A stretch of DNA of 64,000 bases from Inquilinus limosus DSM 16000 (GCF_000423185.1 NZ_AUHM01000001.1:310001-374000), one strand, 5' to 3'; positions 41,338 to 50,665 are shown, numbered from the stretch's first letter. Program-made: numbers and translations. The notes: generated by a model from the sequence alone, not told the origin.

Positions 41338-41374
41338 AAGCGCCGGGGCGGTTCGCGCCGTCCCGGCGCTTTTT
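41338..41374 (+). terminator. Intrinsic terminator of hsp20
   Basis: A GC stem built from AAGCGCCGGG and CCCGGCGCTT, extended inward by GCGG/CGCC around a TTCG-type loop, ends in TTTTT. It begins 15 bases after the hsp20 stop. Confidence 0.85.
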
Positions 41375-41388
41375 CATGCGCGGCCAGG

Positions 41389-42273
41389 TCATGCACGCTC
41401 CGCCGCCTGCTGCAGCGCCGCGACGGTCTCGCGCAGGCCGCGCGACAGCGGTTTGTCCCGGCGCAGCACCAGGCCGAGCCGGCGGTACAGCCGCGGCGAC
41501 AGCGGATGGGTGACCAGCCCCGCCGCCTGCTCGACCGCCATGCTGGGCAGGACCGCGCAGCCCAGGCCGGCGCCGACCAGCTCCTTGATCGCCTCGACGC
41601 TGCCCAGCTCCATCACCGGCTTCGGGCTGATCCCGGCCCGCGCGAACCAGTCGTCGACGATGCGCCGCGTGTGCCCGCCCGGCTCGTACAGCACCACCGG
41701 CCGGGCGGCCAACGCCGCGGGCGTCACCGCCGGCGGCAGGTCGTCCGCCTCGGCCGGGGCGACGGCGACGAACTCCTCCTCCATCAGCGGCGTCACGGAA
41801 AAGGCACGGCCGGGCGCCGGCAGGGTGACGAGGCCGAGGTCGAGCGCGTTCTCCTCCAACAGGCGCAGGATGCCCGCCGTGTTGCCGGTGCTGACCACGA
41901 TCTCCAGCGAGGGCAGCCGCCGGCGCAACGCCCGCAGCACCGGCGGCAGCAGATAGATGCAGGCGGTGGCGCCGGTGCCGAGCCGCACCCGCCCGGCGGC
42001 GCCGCCGGCATGCGCGGCCATGGCCTCGGCCGCCGCCGCGACCTCGGCCTCGATCCGCCCGGCATGGACCAGCAGCTCGCGCCCCGCCGCGGTCGGCGTG
42101 GCCCGCCGGCCGACCCGCTCCACCAGCCGGACACCGAGCCGGGTCTCGAGCTGCCGGACCTGCAGGCTGACGGCCGGCTGGGTCAGGTTCAGCCGGGCCG
42201 CGGCGCCCGAGAAGCTGCCGGCCCGGACCACCTCGGCGAAGGTGCGGAGCTGGTCGAGGTTGAGTCCGCGCAT
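41389..42273 (-). CDS. LysR family transcriptional regulator
   Basis: 294 residues. Winged helix: LDQLRTFAEVVRAGSFSGAAARLNLTQ and PAVSLQVRQLETRLGVRLVERVGRRATPT; effector domain with LGTGATACIYLLPPVLRALRR, similar to the CysB/GltC-like set of LysR proteins. It is divergent from the DUF1127-GNAT gene across 72 bases and probably controls it and the MFS gene beyond. Inducer unknown. Confidence 0.9.
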   Translation of the reverse strand: MRGLNLDQLRTFAEVVRAGSFSGAAARLNLTQPAVSLQVRQLETRLGVRLVERVGRRATPTAAGRELLVHAGRIEAEVAAAAEAMAAHAGGAAGRVRLGTGATACIYLLPPVLRALRRRLPSLEIVVSTGNTAGILRLLEENALDLGLVTLPAPGRAFSVTPLMEEEFVAVAPAEADDLPPAVTPAALAARPVVLYEPGGHTRRIVDDWFARAGISPKPVMELGSVEAIKELVGAGLGCAVLPSMAVEQAAGLVTHPLSPRLYRRLGLVLRRDKPLSRGLRETVAALQQAAERA

Positions 42274-42345
42274 CCAAAGAAATCCTTATCCTCTGCATTG
42301 AATATCCAAATTTCCCTTATCCGTCACAAAGCTGCAATCTCGCCC

Positions 42346-43137
42346 GTGTCCGCCACCACGGCCGCCGCAGATGCTTCGCCCTGTTCCTTTGCTGTCGGAA
42401 ATGCTGCACTGGCTCGCCGCCTCGCCGCCTCGCCGCAGTCGCGCCGGCGCCAGATCGAGATCCTGCGCGGGCTCGACGACCGGCGCCTCGCCGATCTCGG
42501 CATCAGCCGCGGCGAGGCGCTGCGCGGACGCCCCGACCCCGACCGAGAGACCGAAACGACCATGCCCGACCGTCACCTCGCCTCCCCGCCCGCCCCGATC
42601 ACCGTCCGCGACGCGGCCGAGGCGGACCTGCCGGCGGTGCAGGCGATCTACGCCCGCCACGTGCTGCACGGCCTGGCCAGCTTCGAGGAGACGCCGCCGG
42701 ATGTGGCCGAGCTGGCGGCGCGCCGGGCGGCGGTGCTGGCCCAGGGCCTGCCCTATCTGGCGGCGGAGATCGACGGAAGGCTGGTCGGCTACGCCTATGC
42801 CGGCGCCTACCGGCCGCGCCCGGCCTACCGCCACACGGTCGAGGATTCGGTCTATGTCGCCGACGGCCAGGCCGGCCGCGGCATCGGCCGGGCGCTCCTG
42901 GGCGCGCTGATCGAGCGCTGCGAGGCCGGCCCCTGGCGGCAGATGGTCGCCGTGATCGGCGACAGCGGCAACACCGCCTCGATCACGCTGCACGAGCGTC
43001 TCGGCTTCCAGCGGGTCGGCCTGCTGCAGTCGGTCGGCTTCAAGTTCGGCCGCTGGGTCGACAGCGTGCTGATGCAGCGGGCGCTCGGCCCCGGCGACGC
43101 CGTTCTGCCGGGACCATGGCCGGGCCGTGGGGCGTGA
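42346..43137 (+). CDS. DUF1127-GNAT fusion, phosphinothricin-type N-acetyltransferase
   Basis: The GNAT part (ATG at 42562, 191 residues) reads ITVRDAAEADLPAVQAIYAR, ETPPDV, GYAYAGAYRPRPAYRHTVEDSVYV, the acetyl-CoA loop GRGIGRAL and LHERLGFQRVG, typical of PAT/MddA acetyltransferases acting on phosphinothricin or methionine sulfone-like compounds. The frame is open upstream and encodes a DUF1127-like segment, RRRQIEILRGLDDRRLADLG followed by ISRGEALRGR, joined without a stop. The GTG at 42346 would give a 263-residue fusion; the ATG at 42562 has only a weak ribosome binding site. The end overlaps the MFS start by 22 bases. Confidence 0.8.
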   Translation: MSATTAAADASPCSFAVGNAALARRLAASPQSRRRQIEILRGLDDRRLADLGISRGEALRGRPDPDRETETTMPDRHLASPPAPITVRDAAEADLPAVQAIYARHVLHGLASFEETPPDVAELAARRAAVLAQGLPYLAAEIDGRLVGYAYAGAYRPRPAYRHTVEDSVYVADGQAGRGIGRALLGALIERCEAGPWRQMVAVIGDSGNTASITLHERLGFQRVGLLQSVGFKFGRWVDSVLMQRALGPGDAVLPGPWPGRGA

Positions 43138-44327
43138 TCCGCCGCGGCACCGTCTTCTGCCTCGGCCTGGCGCAGCTGATCAGTTGGGGCACCACCTACT
43201 ACCTGATCGGCGGCTTCGGCCCGCGGATCATCGCCGAGACGGGCTGGAGCCACACCCTGGTGCATGGCGGCTTCTCCGCCGCCCTGCTGATGATGGGGCT
43301 GTCCTCCGCCCGGATCGGGCGGCTGATCGACCGCCTGGGCGGCCGGGCGGTGATGACGGCGGGGTCGGTGCTCTCGGCCCTCGGCTGCTTCGGCCTGGCC
43401 CTGGCGCGCGACCCGCTGCCCTATTACGCCGCCTGGCTGGTGCTGGGCCTGGCGATGCGCTGCACCCTCTACGACGCCGCCTTCGCCGCGCTGGCGCGGA
43501 TCGGCGGGCCGGAGGCGCGCCGGCCGATGGCGCAGATCACCCTGCTGGGCGGCCTGGCGTCGACCGCGTTCTGGCCGATCGGCGAAAGCCTGGCCTCCGC
43601 CTTCGGCTGGCGCGGCGCGGTCTTCGCCTATGCCGGCTTCGCCCTGCTCACGGTGCCGCTGCACCTCGCCCTGCCCTCCGGCAGCGACAACGCGCGACCG
43701 CGGCATGCCGCGCCGGCGGCCGCCCCCCTGGCCGGAAGCCGGCGCGAGCACTGGGTCGCCGGCGCGCTCTACGCCCTGATCGTGACCCTGACCAACATCC
43801 TGAACGCCGGCATGTCGGCGCATATGATCGGCATCCTGGCCGGGCTGGGCCTGGCGGCACCGGTCGCGGTGTGGATCGCGACGCTGCGCGGCGTCGGCCA
43901 GTCCGGCGCGCGTCTGGCCGAGGTGCTGTTCGGCGGCGGGCTGTCGCCGCTGGCGCTGACCCTGGGCGCGTCGGCCGTGCTGCCGGTCTGCTTCCTGGCC
44001 GGGCTGTGGGGCGGGCAGGTGCCGGCGGCGGCGATCGCCTTCGCCTTCCTCTACGGCGCCGGCAACGGCCTCCTGACCATCACCCGCGGCACGCTGCCCC
44101 TGGTGCTGTTCGACCCGCGCCGCTACGGCGCCATCGCCGGCCGGCTGCTGGTGCCGGGCTTCCTGTGCTCCGCCGCCGCGCCGATCGCCTATGCCGCGCT
44201 GATCGAATGGGCGGGCGAGGCCGCGGCGCTGTGGCTCTCCGCCGCGCTGGCCGCCGTCACCCTGGCCGCCGCGGCGGGGTTGAGCGCCACCTTCCGCACC
44301 GGCCGGGCCGTCCGACGCCTGGGCTAA
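43116..44327 (+). CDS. MFS transporter (12-helix)
   Basis: 403 residues with twelve hydrophobic segments; helix 1 contains VFCLGLAQLISWGTTYYLIGGFGP, a signature I associate with MFS proteins near PAT acetyltransferases. Loop motif GRLIDRLGGRAVM resembles MFS motif A. It overlaps the GNAT gene by 22 bases, implying co-expression, so it may export or import the acetylated or toxic compound. Substrate unknown. Its stop overlaps the convergent gene by four bases. Confidence 0.85.
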   Translation: MAGPWGVIRRGTVFCLGLAQLISWGTTYYLIGGFGPRIIAETGWSHTLVHGGFSAALLMMGLSSARIGRLIDRLGGRAVMTAGSVLSALGCFGLALARDPLPYYAAWLVLGLAMRCTLYDAAFAALARIGGPEARRPMAQITLLGGLASTAFWPIGESLASAFGWRGAVFAYAGFALLTVPLHLALPSGSDNARPRHAAPAAAPLAGSRREHWVAGALYALIVTLTNILNAGMSAHMIGILAGLGLAAPVAVWIATLRGVGQSGARLAEVLFGGGLSPLALTLGASAVLPVCFLAGLWGGQVPAAAIAFAFLYGAGNGLLTITRGTLPLVLFDPRRYGAIAGRLLVPGFLCSAAAPIAYAALIEWAGEAAALWLSAALAAVTLAAAAGLSATFRTGRAVRRLG

Positions 44328-45037
44328 TCGGGAACGAAGCCCGCCTCGGTCAGCGTCATCGCCGAGAGGTCGAGCCCCATGCCGCGCGCCCCCTGGACCG
44401 CGGCGCGACTGACCGCCGCCATCTGCTCGCGATCGCCCTTCGCCTGCTCGAGCGCGCCCGCCAGCAGCACCCCTTGGACGAGGAGCGCCTCCGCCATCTC
44501 CTGCTTGGCGGCGTCGCCTGCGGTCCTGAGCGCGGGCGTCGACGCCATCGACTGCACCACCTGGCGGCGGACCGCGGCGGCGGTCGCGGCGCTGACATCG
44601 TCGGTGCGCCCCTGGCTTGCCTGCCAGGCGCTGATCCACCAGACCGTGTAGGCATCGGCGAGGTTGTCGATGACGAGGCCGTATTTCGCCAGCTCCGGGC
44701 GCATGCGCTCGATCAGGTCGCCCTGGGCGAACAGCGCCGCGAGATTGTCCGCGCCCTGGGGATCGGCGGCCCTGCTGCGGTCGACGAACCGGGCGAGGTT
44801 GGCGCGCCGCCGCGCAAGGTCGGGGCGATAGCGGAACGACGCGGCGTCGACCTCCTGCCCGGGCCGGGGCTGCGCGGCAGACCGGCCCGCCGGCGCGGAG
44901 AGGCTTCGGCCGGCATGGTCCTGAAGGCTGATCCGCGGCCCCTCGAACAGCATGGGGCTGATCATCTGATACTGCGCATGGGCTGCGCCGGAAATGAGCA
45001 ACGCGATGCAGACAGGCACGACCGTTCTGAGGGACAT
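44324..45037 (-). CDS. Exported protein of unknown function (DUF6683-like)
   Basis: 237 residues. A Sec signal is clear (MSLRTVVPVCIALLISGAAHAQ), so the mature protein is periplasmic or secreted. The rest is helical with FRYRPDLARRRANLARFVDR and LAKYGLVIDNLADAYTVWWISAW, a pattern I recall from the DUF6683 family of uncharacterised proteins. No catalytic motif is visible. The stop overlaps the end of the MFS gene on the other strand. Function unknown. Confidence 0.65.
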   Translation of the reverse strand: MSLRTVVPVCIALLISGAAHAQYQMISPMLFEGPRISLQDHAGRSLSAPAGRSAAQPRPGQEVDAASFRYRPDLARRRANLARFVDRSRAADPQGADNLAALFAQGDLIERMRPELAKYGLVIDNLADAYTVWWISAWQASQGRTDDVSAATAAAVRRQVVQSMASTPALRTAGDAAKQEMAEALLVQGVLLAGALEQAKGDREQMAAVSRAAVQGARGMGLDLSAMTLTEAGFVPD

Positions 45038-45238
45038 CGCAAATCTCCCGGTCCAAGAATCGCGGTCTAGGAATATTCTCGATGGATGACGTTTGATCGC
45101 GCGGCGCGGCTTCTCGCGCGGTGGTTCCGATGATGATGGGGTCGCGAAAACGAGTCTACCTCGGGCGAGCGGACGCGGCTGGCGCCTCTGGGGCTGAACT
45201 CGGAAGAAGAAAGAGCATCGGCAAGACGGACCGCCGTA

Positions 45239-46369
45239 TCAGGGCAGATACGCTTCGGCGCCGACGGCGATGATGTCCTCCTCGCTGAGAGACCGATGCC
45301 AGTGCGAGTAGAGCGTCTGTCGGTCTGCCGGCAGTTGCACATCCTTCCGCAGGAAGCGATGGATCTCGCGGAACGCCCTGTGCTCGCAGCCGCCCCAGAA
45401 GAACGTGCGGCCGAGGTCCGGTGGCCACTCGACCGACCGCAGGGCATCCGGCAGCAAGGAGGTCGTGCCGGCCGGAGCGCCGCGGCGATGAAGCCAGCGC
45501 AGCTCGATCCCCGGAGGATGCTGCAACGGCTGCTCCTCGGCGGGACTGTCGATCTCCAGGAAGGCCACACCCCGGGCTCCGGGATCGAGCTGTTCGAGTA
45601 TCCGGGCGATGCCCGGCAGGCCGGTCTCGTCGCCGGCGAGCACGTAGAAATCCGCCGGCCTTGCGCCATTGGCCGCCGGCCCGAGGATGCCGACGACGTC
45701 ACCCGGCGCGGCCGCCAGGGCCCATCGTGTCGCGGGACCGGGCTTGTCGTGAAGGGCGAAATCGATCTGGATCTCGCCCTCGGCAGCGTCGATCCGGCGG
45801 ATCGTGTAGACCCGGGTCGGAAGCCTCCGCCGCTCCGGCCACACCACATGGCCGCGGTCGTCGAGCACCGGCCATTCCGGCGAGGTGACGGCTTTCGGCT
45901 GAAAGATCAGCCTGCAATGGAGCTGGTCCGGCCGATCGAAGCGCTCGAGGTCGTCGCCATGAAAGGAGACGCGGAGCATCCGCGGCGTCAGCTGCGCCAC
46001 GCGCGTGACGCGCAGGATACGCAGATCGTCCGGGAGGGCGGGCCCGGTTTCGTCTCCGGACCAAACGATTTCCGGCTTCTCGCTGGCGGCGATGAAGGTG
46101 ATCGGCCCGACCAGAGCGTGTTTCAGCCGGTTGAGCGCGCTGCGGTCGGTGGTCTCCACCGCCAGGCTCAGCGTGCCGGGCCCGGCTTCGAGGCTCGCGC
46201 ATCCGAACGGGGCGCGCACCTTGTAGAGGCCGTCCTCCCGAGCGACGATCGTCATGTCGTGCGTGGCGATCGAGTCCAGGATCGGGTCGAGGAACTCGGC
46301 CAGTCTCGGGAACGCGACGACCGCCGTCGCACGATAGACGCGCCGCCCGGGGGAGGTTCGTGTCGGCAA
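45239..46369 (-). CDS. Siderophore-interacting protein with N-terminal DUF2218 domain
   Basis: 376 residues. Residues about 10-95 match DUF2218 (ATAVVAFPRLAEFLDPILDSIATHD). The rest is a ferredoxin-reductase-like SIP: FAD motif RVYTIRRID, DFALHDKPGPATRWA, FYVLAGDETGLPGIARIL and the C-terminal FFWGGCEHRAFREIHRFLR and SHWHRSL. Such ViuB/FscN-type proteins reduce ferric siderophores in the cytoplasm to free iron. It is the last gene of the operon with the binding protein and TonB receptor. Confidence 0.9.
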   Translation of the reverse strand: MPTRTSPGRRVYRATAVVAFPRLAEFLDPILDSIATHDMTIVAREDGLYKVRAPFGCASLEAGPGTLSLAVETTDRSALNRLKHALVGPITFIAASEKPEIVWSGDETGPALPDDLRILRVTRVAQLTPRMLRVSFHGDDLERFDRPDQLHCRLIFQPKAVTSPEWPVLDDRGHVVWPERRRLPTRVYTIRRIDAAEGEIQIDFALHDKPGPATRWALAAAPGDVVGILGPAANGARPADFYVLAGDETGLPGIARILEQLDPGARGVAFLEIDSPAEEQPLQHPPGIELRWLHRRGAPAGTTSLLPDALRSVEWPPDLGRTFFWGGCEHRAFREIHRFLRKDVQLPADRQTLYSHWHRSLSEEDIIAVGAEAYLP

Positions 46370-46379
46370 TGGCGGCCTC

Positions 46380-47510
46380 CTACAATGAAACCCAGAGCGG
46401 GCCGTCGATGGGCGTCGCCAGGAATCGGGTGTTGATTTCAGCGAGGGTCACGGCCGGGTCGATGTCGCCGCAGCGGTCCGGATGCAGCCACTTCGCGGCG
46501 ACCTCGAGGAAGAGGAGATTCAGCGGCGGTACTGCGATGAGCCCCGTCCATATGCCGTGGACGCGACGGTTGCGCACGCTCGGCAGCTGATCGAAGCCGG
46601 TCCTTTCGGTCAGGCGCTGGAGTCCCTTGCGGGCTTCCGCGGGATCGAGACCGGGCCCGATGGCCGGACGGCCGTTGGAAGCCCAACTGCCGCCCGATGC
46701 GATATAGACCTCCTGCGGGGTGACGAGGAGGTCTTCGAGCTGGAGCTTCTGGAACCAGGGCGCGGTCACCCCAGGCAGCACCTTGCCGCCCGCCAGCGCG
46801 AGCAATTCGCCCCAAATCCTGTTGCCGGCAGCCCAGCAGCAGTCGTCCACCGTGGACTGGATCTCGAGATAGGTGGCGACAGGCGCCGCGCCGGCCACCC
46901 GGGCAGCGACCCGACCGGCATGCTCGTCGAAGAGCTCGATGAAGGCGTGCGCCTTGCTTTGCGCGCCCAGAACCTCTCCCCACATCCGCATGTGCTGGCG
47001 CACATCGGCGAGGCGGGCACTCCGTCGTGGTTGCCCGGTCTCGTCGTTGCTCGAGATGTCGCTGAAGATGACTGGGACGCCGAAACGCTCGAGCTGCTCG
47101 ACCAGGAGGCTCTGCCCGCCTTGCGGAGCCATATAGGCGTTTGCGACGACGAGATCGGGTCTCAGGCTCATCACGCCTTCGATGGAGATCGTGTCGGACG
47201 ACTGCTTGCCGGCGACCGCGATCCGGCGCCCCTGCTCGAAGCGCTCCTGCAGGAGGTCGCTGTCGATGCGGTCGGTCGCCGCCCAGCCCACCACCAGCGA
47301 GGCGGGATCGGGATGCAGCAGCGCCATGCTGATGATGTCGCGCGCCTCCAACAGAACGATCCGCTTCGGCAGCGCCGGGAGACGCACGTCGCGGTCCGCC
47401 ATGTCGGTCACCCGGAGAGTGCCATCCGAGCGGACGGGGGAAGCCGCAAGGACGCCGAGGGCTATCGCGCCGCAGAAGGTGCGTCGATCGAGGACCACGG
47501 AACTCACCAC
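46380..47510 (-). CDS. Iron-siderophore ABC transporter substrate-binding protein
   Basis: 376 residues. The N-terminus has a twin-arginine-like signal (LDRRTFCGAIALGVLAASPV). The TroA/FepB fold is seen in PKRIVLLEARDIISMALLHP, LVVGWAATDRIDSD, SIEGVMSLRPDLVVAN and WFQKLQLEDLLVTPQEVYIAS. It would carry ferric siderophore through the periplasm. It overlaps the end of the receptor gene by seven bases and precedes the siderophore-interacting reductase by ten. No permease or ATPase gene is adjacent, so these must be encoded elsewhere. Confidence 0.85.
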   Translation of the reverse strand: MVSSVVLDRRTFCGAIALGVLAASPVRSDGTLRVTDMADRDVRLPALPKRIVLLEARDIISMALLHPDPASLVVGWAATDRIDSDLLQERFEQGRRIAVAGKQSSDTISIEGVMSLRPDLVVANAYMAPQGGQSLLVEQLERFGVPVIFSDISSNDETGQPRRSARLADVRQHMRMWGEVLGAQSKAHAFIELFDEHAGRVAARVAGAAPVATYLEIQSTVDDCCWAAGNRIWGELLALAGGKVLPGVTAPWFQKLQLEDLLVTPQEVYIASGGSWASNGRPAIGPGLDPAEARKGLQRLTERTGFDQLPSVRNRRVHGIWTGLIAVPPLNLLFLEVAAKWLHPDRCGDIDPAVTLAEINTRFLATPIDGPLWVSL

Positions 47511-49660
47511 CTGTAGCGCAGGCCGGCCAGCACCTGCCGGCCGTCGCCGAACTGGCAGTAGATGTTGGAGCTGCAGCTCGAATAGTAGTCCTTGTCCAGG
47601 AGGTTCGTGACGTTGAGCGTGGCTTCGAGGCCCTCCAAATTCGGAATCTTCGCTCCGAAGTCATACCGGAGCGCGGTGTCGACGAGCGCGTATCCGTCGG
47701 TTTCCACCGTGTTCGCATCATCGGCGTAGCTGGAGCCGACGACGCGAACGCCACCTCCGATCGTCAAGCCCGCAAAGGCCCCGCTGTCGATCCTGTAGCT
47801 CGCCCAGATCGACCCGAAGTGGTTCGGCACGGCCTGGGGCCGTTTGCCGATATTCGCGGCGACGCTCGATTCGGAAATCTCGGTGTCGAGCAAGGTGAGA
47901 GCGGCAATGAGCTCCAGGTTGGCCGTGAGATTGCCCCTCGCCTCGAATTCCAGCCCACGCGAATGGACCTCGCCCTGCTGGGCGCTGAAGCCCGGGACAG
48001 CCCCCGGCGTCAGCACGTTCTGCTGGCGAATGTCGAAAGCGGAGAAAGTGAAGAGCGCGTCGAGACCGGACGGCTGATACTTCAGGCCGATTTCGTATTG
48101 CTGTGCCTTCGTGGGCTCGAAGGGGGCGCCGCCCGCATCGACGCCGATCACCGGCTCGAAGGACGTCGAATAGCTCGCATAGGGCGCCAAGCCGTTGTCG
48201 AACAGATAGAGCAGCCCCACCCGGTAGCTGGTCGCCTCGCTCGACTGGTCCGACGACGTTCCGGCCAGGCGGTTCGTCGTGTCCTGCTCCGTCCAGTCGC
48301 GCCGGACCCCCAGCACGGCCCGGAAGCCGCCGAAGCTCAGCTGGTCCTGCACGTAGACGCCCATCTGCCGCAGCGTCTGGTCATTGTCGATCACGGCTGA
48401 GAGCGGACCGACAGGTTGCCCATAGCGCGGGTTCGCGACATCGAGCGGCGTGGCCGCCCCCATCAGATAGCGCCAGCCGCTGCTCGAGTTCTGATAGTCG
48501 ACGCCGGCGAGAATGGTGTGATGGACAGCGCCGGTATCGAAGTTGAATTCAGCCTGATTGTCGAAAGAGAGGCCGCCGACATCCTCGATCGACCGCAGTG
48601 CATGACGGGGGATCAGCCCGGCGGCCGTGATCGGCCCCGACATCTGGAGAGATTTGAAATCGATGTCGACGTGCGAATAGCGCAGGTTCGATCTGACGGT
48701 CACTCGTTCGCTGAAGCGATGCTCGAAACTGTAGCCGATCCCGTATTGCTCGCGCTCGAAGGAATCGAAGTCCGGGTCGCCGATGTTCAGATCGCGGTCC
48801 AGATCGGGCCGGTAGGCGGCGGGCGCCAGCGAACGGGGATAGAGCGAGTTGAAATAGCCGCCTTCCGGATCCCTCTGGTAGTAGCCGGATATGGTCAGCG
48901 TCGTGTCGGCGTCCGGTTGCCAGCGCAAGGCGGGAGCCACGCCGAAGCGCTGCTCGTCGACGTCCTCGTATCGTGTCCCGGACGAGCGGCCGATCATGCT
49001 GAACCCATATTGCCAGGCGCCGTCGGCCGTCAGCGCCCCTCTCGATGTCAGCCCACCTTGAATACGCCCGTGGGTTCCGCCTTCGATGCGGATCTCATTG
49101 TCGGGGACGTCGGATGGCGAACGGCTGATCTGGTTCACCAGCCCGCCAGGGCTGACCTGCCCGTAAAGCAGCGCCGACGGTCCCTTGAGCACATCGACGT
49201 GATCGAGCAGGAACGGATCGATGGATGTCTGGGCGAAGGCCTGCCCGCGCGGCAGCTTCAGCCCGTCGAGATAGCTCACGTAATTGGTGGAGGTCCCGAA
49301 TGCGCCGAAGCCGCGGAGAAAGACCGAGTCGTAGCGGGTGTTCGTGTCGCGGTCGGAGAGGATGCCGGCGGTGTAGGCCAGGGCCTCGCCGACCGTCTGC
49401 GGGTTCTGTTCGTCGATCTGGCGGCGCGTGACCGTCGTCACGGACTGAGGCGTCTCCAGCACGGGGGTATCGGTCTTGGTGGCCGATGTCGTGCGGTCGA
49501 GAAGGATCCGGTCGCTGGTGTCCGAGGAAGCGGCGGCGCCTTCAACCACGATCGGGTCGAGCTGCAGGACGGGTTCCTGGGCCGACGCCGCCCCCGTCCC
49601 GACCGCGAGCGCACCGGCCGATGCGGCATGAAGAAACCCGAACCGAACCCGCGGCATCAT
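47504..49660 (-). CDS. TonB-dependent siderophore receptor
   Basis: 718 residues. Signal peptide (FLHAASAGALAVGTGAASAQ), then a plug domain with TKTDTPVLETPQSVTTVTRRQID (a FhuA/FpvA-type TonB box region), YLDGLKLPRG and VDVLKGPSALLYGQVSPGGL, and a 22-strand barrel ending FGDGRQVLAGLRYRW with terminal aromatic. The pattern is that of hydroxamate-type (FhuA/FoxA) receptors; the exact ligand is not readable. It heads an operon with the periplasmic binding protein and cytoplasmic reductase. The region upstream is AT-rich and includes GATTATCATT, a partial Fur-box match. Confidence 0.92.
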   Translation of the reverse strand: MMPRVRFGFLHAASAGALAVGTGAASAQEPVLQLDPIVVEGAAASSDTSDRILLDRTTSATKTDTPVLETPQSVTTVTRRQIDEQNPQTVGEALAYTAGILSDRDTNTRYDSVFLRGFGAFGTSTNYVSYLDGLKLPRGQAFAQTSIDPFLLDHVDVLKGPSALLYGQVSPGGLVNQISRSPSDVPDNEIRIEGGTHGRIQGGLTSRGALTADGAWQYGFSMIGRSSGTRYEDVDEQRFGVAPALRWQPDADTTLTISGYYQRDPEGGYFNSLYPRSLAPAAYRPDLDRDLNIGDPDFDSFEREQYGIGYSFEHRFSERVTVRSNLRYSHVDIDFKSLQMSGPITAAGLIPRHALRSIEDVGGLSFDNQAEFNFDTGAVHHTILAGVDYQNSSSGWRYLMGAATPLDVANPRYGQPVGPLSAVIDNDQTLRQMGVYVQDQLSFGGFRAVLGVRRDWTEQDTTNRLAGTSSDQSSEATSYRVGLLYLFDNGLAPYASYSTSFEPVIGVDAGGAPFEPTKAQQYEIGLKYQPSGLDALFTFSAFDIRQQNVLTPGAVPGFSAQQGEVHSRGLEFEARGNLTANLELIAALTLLDTEISESSVAANIGKRPQAVPNHFGSIWASYRIDSGAFAGLTIGGGVRVVGSSYADDANTVETDGYALVDTALRYDFGAKIPNLEGLEATLNVTNLLDKDYYSSCSSNIYCQFGDGRQVLAGLRYRW

Positions 49661-49885
49661 CGCGCCTCTGTCTTGAAAGCGATTATCATTCCTAACAAAA
49701 CGGGACGGTCCTGTCCATATTATAATTACGATTTATCAACATATTAGAATTGAATTTGATCGATGCTGCGGCTACAGGGGAAGGAGGATCGCCCAATGAT
49801 GACGGGAAAGAAGGCCCCTGCCCCGCCGGGGTTCACGCATCCATACCGGACCTCGAATCCCGCTGGCGCGAAAGCAGAGGGCTGC

Positions 49886-50575
49886 ATGATTGACCGCAGA
49901 TCGGCGCGTTCGAGATCCAGAAGCGGACGCCCGCCGAAACAGGATGCCGAAGAACCTGCGATGCGGATCATCGAGACTGCGACCCGGCTCTTCGCCTCTC
50001 GAGGCTTTGCCGGAACGTCGGTCGAGCAGGTCGCGGCCGCATGCGGCGCTGGCAAGGACACGATCTATCGGCGGTTTCCATCGAAGGTCGCGCTGTTCGA
50101 AGGCGTCGTCGAACACGCGCGCAGCCGGGCCGTCGAGAGGCTGCAGGATCTGGTCCAAACCGACGGCGACGCGCTGGCGCGGTTGAGGAGCCTGCTCCGC
50201 TCCTTTCTGACGATCAATCTGGAGCCTGATCTGGTCGCGCTGAAGCGGATCACCTTCAGCGAGGCCGTCGTGTTCGAGAAGAAAGGCCCCATCCCCTCGC
50301 AACCGGATCCACTGATGGCGAGGCTCGTGGAGGCCGTCGAGGCAGCCCAGGCCGAGAGGCTCTTGCGCCCGGGCGACGCCTCCTCCATGGCAGCCCATCT
50401 CATCCACAGCGTGGTGGCCATTCCCACCACGCACGCCATGCTGGGAGGAGCCGATTACGAGGGGAAGGAGGCCCAGGACGCGCATTTTGAGCAGGTCTGG
50501 AACTGGCTGATGACAGGCGTCGCAGCACCGGCCGACCCGCGCACTGCAGCCACACGCGGAATTGACGTCGACTGA
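49886..50575 (+). CDS. TetR family transcriptional regulator
   Basis: 229 residues from the ATG at 49886; an in-frame ATG at 49763 adds residues unlike the family. The helix-turn-helix reads IIETATRLFASRGFAGTSVEQVA and GAGKDTIYRRFPSKVALFEGVV, and the C-terminal ligand domain resembles the AefR-like TetR_C set (ITFSEAVVFEKKGPIP). It is divergent from the TonB receptor operon across about 225 AT-rich bases. Whether it regulates that operon is unknown. Confidence 0.88.
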   Translation: MIDRRSARSRSRSGRPPKQDAEEPAMRIIETATRLFASRGFAGTSVEQVAAACGAGKDTIYRRFPSKVALFEGVVEHARSRAVERLQDLVQTDGDALARLRSLLRSFLTINLEPDLVALKRITFSEAVVFEKKGPIPSQPDPLMARLVEAVEAAQAERLLRPGDASSMAAHLIHSVVAIPTTHAMLGGADYEGKEAQDAHFEQVWNWLMTGVAAPADPRTAATRGIDVD

Positions 50576-50665
50576 AATCGGGTCGGTGGGAAACGCGCCC
50601 GGCAGGCCTCCCGCCCGTCCACGATCAGGTCGTTGCGCAGGACCACCGCGACGGAGGACGCTGCG

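Noticed and set aside
49681-49740. Fur box upstream of the TonB receptor
   Set aside because: Only GATTATCATT matches half of the consensus; the rest is generic AT-rich sequence. Iron control is likely, but the site is not supported well enough to list.
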